Origin: CAYSCZ01 sp964429655
GTDB lineage: Bacteria; Bacteroidota; Bacteroidia; Cytophagales; Cyclobacteriaceae
Assembly: GCA_964429655.1 (NCBI GenBank)
Contig: CAYSCZ010000001.1
Coordinates: forward strand, 62,001 to 126,000
Length of the DNA stretch: 64,000 nucleotides
Reading direction: 5' to 3'
The position numbers were made by a program, and so were the translations under genes. Every line of letters starts with the position of its first letter. Position 1 is the first letter of the stretch. Of the stretch, positions 54,364-61,602 are shown in pieces. The notes under the pieces are model-generated. The model saw nothing but the letters and a program-made list of their open reading frames with translations, was not told where the DNA came from and ran no database searches.

Positions 54364-55724
54364 TAATTATTAATTTCTTTATTTAATCCGCAATAATCGT
54401 AATCTGAATCTATATCTATAAAAACATCCTTTTTAGCCTCACTGAACCAATTTGAGAGGATAAGGTTTTTCTTTTGGTTTAGGGCTGCCTGGGCAATCTT
54501 TTGATAATCTTTTGAAAGTGCAGCCTGATGAGGGGGTATCCGATCTTTATAATATATTATCCTAAAGGCTGTATTACCATTTGGCTGCTCGAATTTTAGG
54601 GGTTTAGATATTGTTCCAATCGTCATTGAATCTAAAGTAAAAAATAGGACCGGATCAATATTTTCAACAGACACTCTTGGGACGCCTGAATCATCCAGAA
54701 AAAAACCTCCGCTAGAGGACGTAGCCTTATCGTCTGAATACTCAGCGGCAGCTTTATTAAATGAGATGCTATCATTTATGATAAGTGTTCTCAGACTATC
54801 CAGAAAGTTTCTGGATTTTTCAAAATCTTTTGCCGAAGGTTGGGGTGTAAGTAAAATATGCCTGGAATTAAAGATATTTCCCCTGCGCTCTATTAATTCA
54901 ATAATATGAAAGCCAAACTCTGTCTCAACAGGGCTTGAAATTTCTCCAGGATTTAAGCTCATGGCTGTGGCCTCAAATTCGGGCGCTAACTCACCTCTTT
55001 TGAAAAACCCCAGTTCACCACCTCTTGATCCTGAGCCCGGATCCTGTGAATACTTACGGGCAAGTGCACCAAAGTCTTCCCCATCGATAATTCTTGACCT
55101 TATTTCATTTAGTTTATCAATTACAACTTGTTTTTGAGGTTTTCCGGGTACGGGGTTGTGTACGATCTGGCCAACAGTCACTTCCGCTGAGAAAAAAGGT
55201 AATGAATCCGCAGGTATGCTGTTGAAGAATTTTTTTACTTCAGCGGGCGTCACTTCTATATCCGAAGTGATCTCGCTTCTCATGCGTTGGGTTACTAATT
55301 GTTCTTTTATTTTGTCAAATAACTCGGATTTAAACTGATCTATGGTTTTTCCATAATATTCCTCGATCTTTTCCTCTGAGCCAATTTGTGATATAAAGTA
55401 ATTCATCCTTCTGTCAAGGTTGCTTTCAACTTCTGCATCGGAAACTGTTATAGAGTCTTGATCCGCTTTGGTTAGTAGCATTTTATTAATAACAAGACTT
55501 TCAATAATCCGGCATTTAGTGTTACCACCAGAAATTTCCCCACTTGATAAAAAATCTAAATAGGATTTTTCAAATTCAGATTTTAAGATAATGTAGTCAT
55601 CAACTTTAGCGATAATCTCTTCAATTACTACGCCTTTGCTTTGAGGTAATGATGAGAAGCCACATAACAGTAAGAGACTAGTTATTATAAATTTCAAAAA
55701 TTTTATTCTTTTTGGCTTCAGCAT
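54363..55724 (-). CDS. SurA-like periplasmic peptidyl-prolyl isomerase
   Basis: 453 residues. A signal peptide (FLKFIITSLLLLCGFSSLPQS) leads into a SurA N-terminal chaperone domain with EEIIAKVDDYIILKSEF, then two parvulin domains, the first with VTVGQIVHNP, YSQDPGSGSRGGELGFF and FGFHIIELIERR, the second with SRHILLTPQ and EYSDDKATSSSGGFF. It likely folds outer-membrane barrels. It overlaps the upstream SurA-like gene by 47 bases in another frame. Confidence 0.93.
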   Translation of the reverse strand: MLKPKRIKFLKFIITSLLLLCGFSSLPQSKGVVIEEIIAKVDDYIILKSEFEKSYLDFLSSGEISGGNTKCRIIESLVINKMLLTKADQDSITVSDAEVESNLDRRMNYFISQIGSEEKIEEYYGKTIDQFKSELFDKIKEQLVTQRMRSEITSDIEVTPAEVKKFFNSIPADSLPFFSAEVTVGQIVHNPVPGKPQKQVVIDKLNEIRSRIIDGEDFGALARKYSQDPGSGSRGGELGFFKRGELAPEFEATAMSLNPGEISSPVETEFGFHIIELIERRGNIFNSRHILLTPQPSAKDFEKSRNFLDSLRTLIINDSISFNKAAAEYSDDKATSSSGGFFLDDSGVPRVSVENIDPVLFFTLDSMTIGTISKPLKFEQPNGNTAFRIIYYKDRIPPHQAALSKDYQKIAQAALNQKKNLILSNWFSEAKKDVFIDIDSDYDYCGLNKEINN

Positions 55725-56541
55725 AGATATTGTTTTCCAATTCCTTCTTTAACTCTATTCTCCTCTTATTTATTATAATGTTATAAATATCATCTTTGAT
55801 GTATTCCAGGGGTGATATTTCATCAGAAAATTTGTAATCTAATATTCTTAAGAAATAAATATTGCTGTCACCTGTTGTCTCAGTGTATGTATTATTCCTC
55901 AAGAATTGAACTTTATTGGATATATCCATTAATGGTGTGCCATTAATTACTTCGTCAAAGTTAAACCAAATGGAATCCTCAAGATTTGATTTAAGTGCAA
56001 ATTGATAGCAATAAGATTTAATATCGTCTATCTCAGCATTTGGGTATGACCTGATTGATCTCCTAAAACGTTGAATTCTTGGTGCTTGTTTAGGTATTTG
56101 AGCAAAAAGGCATTTTATAATATTCTGTTTTAGAAGGAAATTCTCTGAGTTATTTTCATAATAATCTTTGATTTCTCCTTCACTAATATTGTTGTCAAGG
56201 TTCTGATTAATATAGTATTTCTCATACTGGTGGACGATTAATTCCGACCTGTAATCTCTTACTTTCCTGTCCAACTCCTCTTGATTGATATCTATCTGTG
56301 ATAGTGCCTTATTTACCATTAATTGTTTTCTAATTCGGTTATTCAGATACTGGGATATTATTCTCACACTATCTTGCTCGGAGTAGTTTTTTTGCAATAG
56401 ATTATTTAGTTCACTTTTATAGATCTTTATGTCTTTCACTGCGGCAACAACTTCATCGTTGGTGCTGCCAAGATTAGTTTCTGTGATAGCATCGCATGCA
56501 GCAATTAGTAAAACCAGCATTATAGCCATGAAAACTTGCAT
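55678..56541 (-). CDS. SurA-N-like lipoprotein chaperone, no parvulin motif seen
   Basis: 287 residues. Lipoprotein signal (MQVFMAIMLVLLIAAC). The mature part has the SurA N-terminal helical layout: VVAAVKDIKIYKSELNNLL, YLNNRIRKQLMVNKAL and a C-terminal helix near IINKRRIELKKELENNIYA. The middle is parvulin-like in length but lacks the GGELG and HILL landmarks, so isomerase activity is doubtful. The 3' end overlaps the next SurA-like gene by 47 bases. Confidence 0.82.
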   Translation of the reverse strand: MQVFMAIMLVLLIAACDAITETNLGSTNDEVVAAVKDIKIYKSELNNLLQKNYSEQDSVRIISQYLNNRIRKQLMVNKALSQIDINQEELDRKVRDYRSELIVHQYEKYYINQNLDNNISEGEIKDYYENNSENFLLKQNIIKCLFAQIPKQAPRIQRFRRSIRSYPNAEIDDIKSYCYQFALKSNLEDSIWFNFDEVINGTPLMDISNKVQFLRNNTYTETTGDSNIYFLRILDYKFSDEISPLEYIKDDIYNIIINKRRIELKKELENNIYAEAKKNKIFEIYNN

Positions 56542-56545
56542 CTGA

Positions 56546-56971
56546 TCACTGATTTTTGGCGAAATTTTTAGTCAACCTGCAAATATTCCGATTTCTTCCA
56601 ACTTGAAACTCTACATTGTCCATTATTTTTCTTACCAGCAATAATCCTAGTCCTCCTTTTCGTTTTTTCTTTTTCAGTTCCTCAAGCGTTGGTTCCTTAT
56701 ACTTGGACAAGTCAAAGCCAACTCCCTGGTCGATAATTTGAAATTCAAAATTTTTGGTGGAATGACAATACACGAAAACTTCTATATGGTTGTCTTTATT
56801 ACAATTATTGGCATGGATAATTAGGTTGGCGCATATTTCATCAATGGCAAGGATTACTTTATTGGCTTCTAATTCTGGAATAGCGTTTTTCTTCAATATA
56901 CCAGATATGAAACCCCTTACCTCAAAGAGATTGTCTTTAACACAGGAAATTTTTATCTTATGATTTTCCAA
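56546..56971 (-). CDS. RsbW-like serine kinase/anti-sigma-type ATPase
   Basis: 141 residues, HATPase_c fold of the RsbW/SpoIIAB type. N-box ILAIDEICANLIIHANN, G1 IDQGVGFDLSKY, G2 KGGLGLLLVRKIMDNVEF. It should phosphorylate the STAS protein encoded just upstream, whose 3' end it overlaps by 14 bases. It lies 4 bases before the SurA-N lipoprotein. No obvious partner sigma factor is adjacent. Confidence 0.92.
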   Translation of the reverse strand: MENHKIKISCVKDNLFEVRGFISGILKKNAIPELEANKVILAIDEICANLIIHANNCNKDNHIEVFVYCHSTKNFEFQIIDQGVGFDLSKYKEPTLEELKKKKRKGGLGLLLVRKIMDNVEFQVGRNRNICRLTKNFAKNQ

Positions 56972-57299
56972 TTTTACTCCTTGCTTCCGTGCTGCTTCTT
57001 ACAATTGTGAAAAGCTTGTCTAAACCTAGTATCTGAAAAACATGATGCACCTTTTCATGCATACCGAACAAAACCAGGGTGATTTTTTTATCCTCAATTT
57101 CATTCAGATACGACATAAAAACCCCTAAGCCTGCTGATGAAATATATTCCAGCTTTTCAAAGTCTATGAGTATATTTTGATGGTTGTTTATAGCATCATG
57201 TATCGCCTGGTCAAATTTTATGCTGGTACTGGCGTCAATTTCACCATCTAATCGAACCGTATTAATATCGTTTTCTAAACTACTGGTAATATTCAACAT
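56958..57299 (-). CDS. STAS-domain anti-anti-sigma factor
   Basis: 113 residues, SpoIIAA/RsbV-like. VRLDGEIDASTSIKFD at the start and the phosphorylation loop YISSAGLGVFMSYL with S54/S55 as candidate acceptors. It follows the SpoIIE phosphatase by 5 bases and precedes the kinase with a 14-base overlap, a complete partner switch. Confidence 0.94.
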   Translation of the reverse strand: MLNITSSLENDINTVRLDGEIDASTSIKFDQAIHDAINNHQNILIDFEKLEYISSAGLGVFMSYLNEIEDKKITLVLFGMHEKVHHVFQILGLDKLFTIVRSSTEARSKIGKS

Positions 57300-57304
57300 C
57301 TATT

Positions 57305-59350
57305 TTAAATAAACTTAATTGTCATTAATGTATAGTCATCGTTTAGGCTATCATTCCCGCAGAAATTGTATAAGTCATCTACAATAGCCTTTTGAATTAG
57401 GTTTGGTGAACTGTGGGCATTACCCAGTACAATTTCTTTAAGTCTGTCATATCCATATTGTGCTTTGTTGCCGTTAATCGCCTCTGTAATGCCATCAGTG
57501 AATAACAGCATAATATCTCCCGGGCTATATTTAATCTCCTCTTGCTCAACGTAGTTTGAAAATCTAATGTTTCTGATAATACCCAGGCCCATTCCTTCTC
57601 CGGTCAGGAACTTGAAATTATTCTCTTTTGAAAAATAATACCCGGTAGGACAATGCCCGGCTCTGGAATATTCAATTTTTTGTTTATAAGTATCAATTAT
57701 AAAGAAACTTGCGGTAACGAAAGAAGCACTATCTAAGCTGCTACTAATGGCATTATTTGCATATACAAGGAAGGTTACCGGGTCAAGGTCGAGCTGTGTT
57801 AGGCTCATAAAGATCCCTTTCACTTGCGACATATGAAATGCAGCAGATGTCCCTTTTCCTGAAACATCTCCGATTATTAAAGCATATCTGTGATCATTAA
57901 TTTTAAAAATATCATAATAATCCCCTCCAACTTCATCGGCGGTATATGAAAAAGCAGAGATGTCAAAACAATGATTGTTGATCAAAGCACCAGGAAGCAG
58001 GTTTTTCTGAACATTGGAAGCAATTTTTAACTCTTCCTGATATCGTTCATTTTTTAATGCTTCTTGCAGAAGCCTGTAATTTTCTATTGAAATCGATGCT
58101 TGATTTACGAACGTATTTATAATGTTGATCATTTCACGATTAAAGCCATCATCCACTTCTTTGAGCAACGTAATTTCTCCTATTTTGTCATTTTTTACCT
58201 GCAATGGCAGAACCATGGCAGACTTATAAGGGAGCTTTTTCAGATTTACCGTAAACTTTTGTAAGTTTTTATTTGAGGTTATATCAGGATTTAAAATGCG
58301 CTTAGACTTACTGTTTTCTATTGCTGATTTGATGTCCGTTAGGGTCTGTTCATCAATATCTTTTACTATCCTTCCATTCAAATCACCAACGGTTTCAAGG
58401 TAAGCTGCATCTGCATACACTGCACTCATAGCACTGTCCAGCAATATTTCATAGACCTCGTTTTCTGTTTGACCCATCGGAATGGATTGGCTTAACCTTT
58501 GAAAATCCATTGCTTCTTTCAACTTCTTTTCAAATACGGAGGTTGTTGGAAGGTTGAAAAGTATTACCAATACGGATATAACTGAATAGATCATTATGAA
58601 GCCAAACATTGACCAGATGAAAAGACTATTGAGAAAATCAAAGATTATTCCCTCAGAAGCCGAAAAATCCCATAACCGGGACCAGAAATACCATAAATAT
58701 ATTCCGGCCAATACTACAAAAAGTATGCTTTTCCATTTTTGGGCAAAATTTAAGTAGGCAACCCATCTTAGATTAACTGACAAGACAGTAGCTTGAAGCA
58801 AAAGGAATACCAGGAAAATATTAAAATAGCTGCTTAATGGCTCAAAGTTGAAGAGGTCAAATATTAAGCCGGCCAACAGCGAGTATTCAAAAAGTGTCCA
58901 AAATTGGATGAGTAGTTTGGATTTTTGATATAGGATCAACCGCTTCCATACAGTAAAGGTTGATATCAGAAAGGCTAATATCAACCCAAAATTCATATGA
59001 TATAAAATATTTTCTAACAGTACATTGATTGTAATGCCACGTGCATCCAGGATAGAGAAAAAGAATTTTATCACTAATGAAACGATAGTGGTTAGCAAGC
59101 CTGATATAAATATCTGCCACAGTAGGTCAATAAAATTAATGCTTTCTGCTTTGCTGATTTTATGCCTGAATAGTGTCCACAATTCCAGGATAAGCGCGGT
59201 CAATAAGATATTAGAAGCAATTGGCGGGACACCAAGATTTAGATGATGCTCATTTTGAAAACCAATAACAAGGTTAATAAAAAGTAGTAATAGCCATGTT
59301 ATTATGGAAAGTATTGAGAAAAGTCTGACACGAAATTTCCTGGTTGGCAT
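57305..59350 (-). CDS. Membrane GAF-SpoIIE serine phosphatase
   Basis: 681 residues. The N-terminal third is membrane (about seven to eight hydrophobic segments to ~275), followed by a GAF-like domain (~300-440) and a C-terminal SpoIIE/RsbU PP2C domain with DEVGGDYYDIF, GDVSGKGTSAAFHM, LFTDGITEAIN and NDDYTLMTIKF. It is the first gene of the operon and should dephosphorylate the STAS protein next to it in response to a membrane or GAF signal. Signal unknown. Confidence 0.93.
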   Translation of the reverse strand: MPTRKFRVRLFSILSIITWLLLLFINLVIGFQNEHHLNLGVPPIASNILLTALILELWTLFRHKISKAESINFIDLLWQIFISGLLTTIVSLVIKFFFSILDARGITINVLLENILYHMNFGLILAFLISTFTVWKRLILYQKSKLLIQFWTLFEYSLLAGLIFDLFNFEPLSSYFNIFLVFLLLQATVLSVNLRWVAYLNFAQKWKSILFVVLAGIYLWYFWSRLWDFSASEGIIFDFLNSLFIWSMFGFIMIYSVISVLVILFNLPTTSVFEKKLKEAMDFQRLSQSIPMGQTENEVYEILLDSAMSAVYADAAYLETVGDLNGRIVKDIDEQTLTDIKSAIENSKSKRILNPDITSNKNLQKFTVNLKKLPYKSAMVLPLQVKNDKIGEITLLKEVDDGFNREMINIINTFVNQASISIENYRLLQEALKNERYQEELKIASNVQKNLLPGALINNHCFDISAFSYTADEVGGDYYDIFKINDHRYALIIGDVSGKGTSAAFHMSQVKGIFMSLTQLDLDPVTFLVYANNAISSSLDSASFVTASFFIIDTYKQKIEYSRAGHCPTGYYFSKENNFKFLTGEGMGLGIIRNIRFSNYVEQEEIKYSPGDIMLLFTDGITEAINGNKAQYGYDRLKEIVLGNAHSSPNLIQKAIVDDLYNFCGNDSLNDDYTLMTIKFI

Positions 59351-59428
59351 AAATTATATTAATACAATCTTAATAAAGAAGGATTACTGTTTAATTAATG
59401 CTCAATTTAGTAAAATAGTGTGCCAAAA

Positions 59429-60901
59429 TTATCGACGGGAGTAGTTTGGTGCCTCCCTGGTGATATGAATGTCATGCGGATGGTTTTCGATTACTCCTGC
59501 ATTGGTAATACGTGTAAATTTAGCATTATGCAGTTCTTCGATGTTTTTTGCTCCACAGTATCCCATACCTGCTTTTAAGCCGCCAGTAAGCTGGTACAAT
59601 ACCTCAGACACCAATCCTTTGAATGGTACACGACCCACAATCCCTTCCGGAACCAACTTTTTTATATCATCTTCAGCATCTTGAAAATATCTGTCTTTAG
59701 AACCTTCCTCCATAGCTTCCACGGAACCCATCCCTCGATAGGTCTTATATTTTCTCCCTTCATACAATATTACCTCTCCCGGAGCTTCATCGGTGCCTGC
59801 CAGTAATGAACCAACCATAACACAATTTGCACCTCCGGCAATAGCCTTTACAATATCCCCGGAGAATCTAATCCCACCATCAGCAATGATTGATGTGTCA
59901 GTTCCACTAACTGCTTTTGCGCTCTCCATGATTGCGGTTAACTGAGGCACCCCAATACCTGCAATCACTCTTGTTGTGCAAATACTTCCCGGCCCTACCC
60001 CAACTTTAATGGTATCAACACCTGCATCTACTAATGCTTTGGCACCCTGTTCAGTAGCAACATTTCCAACAATCAAATCAAGATTAGGAAAGTGACTTTT
60101 AACTTTTTTGGCGGTTTCTATTACTCCCTTAGAATGACCATGGGCCGTGTCTATAGCTACGATGTCCACGCCGGCATTCACTAATGATTTTATTCTGTCA
60201 GTAATATCTTCTGTAACCCCTACCGCAGCGCCAACACGCAATCTACCAAACGCATCTTTACAAGCATTGGGTCGATCTCTGTTTTTCAGGATATCCTTAT
60301 AAGTAATCAGTCCGCTTAATTTCCCATCCTTATCAACAATTGGGAGTTTTTCAATTTTATACATCTGCAGTATTTTTTCTGCTTCTTCAAGATTTATCTC
60401 TGTACCTGCGGTAATCAGGTTCTCTTTGGTCATTATTTTTTCTACCGGCATACTGAAGTCCTTTTGGAATCTTAAATCACGATTGGTGATTATGCCAATT
60501 AGTTTATTGTTTTCGTCAACCACCGGTATACCGCCAATCTTATTTTCCCTCATGATCATATCAGCATCTCCCGCAGTGGAATGGACATAAAGTGTGATTG
60601 GGTCCAGGATCATACCACTTTGTGAGCGTTTTACTTTTCTTACCTCAGATGATTGCTTCTCAATGGTCATATTTTTATGGATCATACCAATACCCCCTTC
60701 CAGTGCCATTGAGATTGCCAGCTTTGCTTCAGTAACAGTGTCCATTGCCGCTGATATCAATGGTATGTTTAATTCAATATTTTTGGTAAGTTTTGTTTTG
60801 GTTAGAATGTCTCTGGGAAGAACTTCGGAATAGCCGGGTAAAATCAAGACATCATCGTAAGTGAGTGCCTCCTGAACAATTTTTAATTGATAAGTATTCA
60901 T
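59429..60901 (-). CDS. guaB: Inosine-5'-monophosphate dehydrogenase
   Basis: 490 residues; oxidises IMP to XMP in GMP synthesis. Catalytic C308 is in GVGPGSICTTRVIAG, and a CBS pair occupies about 94-207 (KIMTKENLITAG). The substrate loops ISAAMDTVTEAKLA and YRGMGSVEAM, and the flap residues near GRVPFKG, are intact. An inverted repeat lies 3 bases before the start codon. Confidence 0.98.
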   Translation of the reverse strand: MNTYQLKIVQEALTYDDVLILPGYSEVLPRDILTKTKLTKNIELNIPLISAAMDTVTEAKLAISMALEGGIGMIHKNMTIEKQSSEVRKVKRSQSGMILDPITLYVHSTAGDADMIMRENKIGGIPVVDENNKLIGIITNRDLRFQKDFSMPVEKIMTKENLITAGTEINLEEAEKILQMYKIEKLPIVDKDGKLSGLITYKDILKNRDRPNACKDAFGRLRVGAAVGVTEDITDRIKSLVNAGVDIVAIDTAHGHSKGVIETAKKVKSHFPNLDLIVGNVATEQGAKALVDAGVDTIKVGVGPGSICTTRVIAGIGVPQLTAIMESAKAVSGTDTSIIADGGIRFSGDIVKAIAGGANCVMVGSLLAGTDEAPGEVILYEGRKYKTYRGMGSVEAMEEGSKDRYFQDAEDDIKKLVPEGIVGRVPFKGLVSEVLYQLTGGLKAGMGYCGAKNIEELHNAKFTRITNAGVIENHPHDIHITREAPNYSRR

Positions 60902-60904
60902 AAT

Positions 60905-60927
60905 GCAAATAATCGAATATTATTTGC
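60905..60927. promoter_or_regulatory. 9-bp inverted repeat at the guaB start
   Basis: Arms GCAAATAAT (60905-60913) and ATTATTTGC (60919-60927), spacer CGAAT. Perfect 9-base arms. It could be an operator, or an RNA hairpin across the guaB translation-start region. No protein partner is evident. Confidence 0.45.
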
Positions 60928-61023
60928 GGTGTAAAGCTAACTAGGAATGCATAGATATAAAACATTATATATTATTTAACCAAGAAAATTCAAGAACTTG
61001 TTTATCGCTTTACCATAATCATT

Positions 61024-61602
61024 ATGCCTGATTATTCAATTCTGGAAGTAGTAGCTGTCGTTTTTGGTTTTGTCAGTGTATGGTTCAACAAACAGGAAAA
61101 TATACTTGTATACCCAACAGGGCTGGTTTGGATTGTGATCTATATTTTTATTACTAATGAAGCCGGATTATACGCTGATATGGGAATTAATTTTTATTAT
61201 CTGGCAGTTAGTATCTATGGTTGGATAAAATGGTCTCAAATGAAGCGGTCCACACGGCAACATGTCACCATTACCAAAAATTCTGTTTCGCAGAACCTTA
61301 CATCAATAGGGACTTTTTTGCTGGGCTTTTTTGTTTTAAGATTTCTGCTAGCGAAGACAGATAGCGATGTTCCGATATGGGACGCTATTACAACTTCTTC
61401 TTCAATAGTGGCCATGTGGTTAATGTCAAAAAAGAAAATAGAAAACTGGATGGCCTGGTTTGTGACCAACACCATTTCAATACCGCTTTATTATGTGAAA
61501 GGACTTCCTTTTACAAGTTTTCAATATATGGTTTTCACTGCTTTAACCATCAGTGGTTATATCTCCTGGAGGAAGAAACTCAATTATTCTCAAGAGGAAT
61601 AA
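61024..61602 (+). CDS. pnuC: Nicotinamide riboside transporter PnuC
   Basis: 192 residues, about seven hydrophobic segments. PnuC landmarks: YPTGLVWIVIYIF, YADMGINFYYLAVSIYGWIKW, and the C-terminal VTNTISIPLYYVKGLPFTS with GYISWRKK. Imports nicotinamide riboside or a related precursor without energy coupling. The 3' end overlaps the MurF-Alr 3' end by 13 bases. No riboswitch was recognised in the 122-base divergent gap with guaB. Confidence 0.93.
   Translation: MPDYSILEVVAVVFGFVSVWFNKQENILVYPTGLVWIVIYIFITNEAGLYADMGINFYYLAVSIYGWIKWSQMKRSTRQHVTITKNSVSQNLTSIGTFLLGFFVLRFLLAKTDSDVPIWDAITTSSSIVAMWLMSKKKIENWMAWFVTNTISIPLYYVKGLPFTSFQYMVFTALTISGYISWRKKLNYSQEE

Noticed and set aside
60902..61023. Possible riboswitch before pnuC
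   Set aside because: Only a short inverted repeat near guaB is present; no conserved NAD or preQ1-type core could be recognised.
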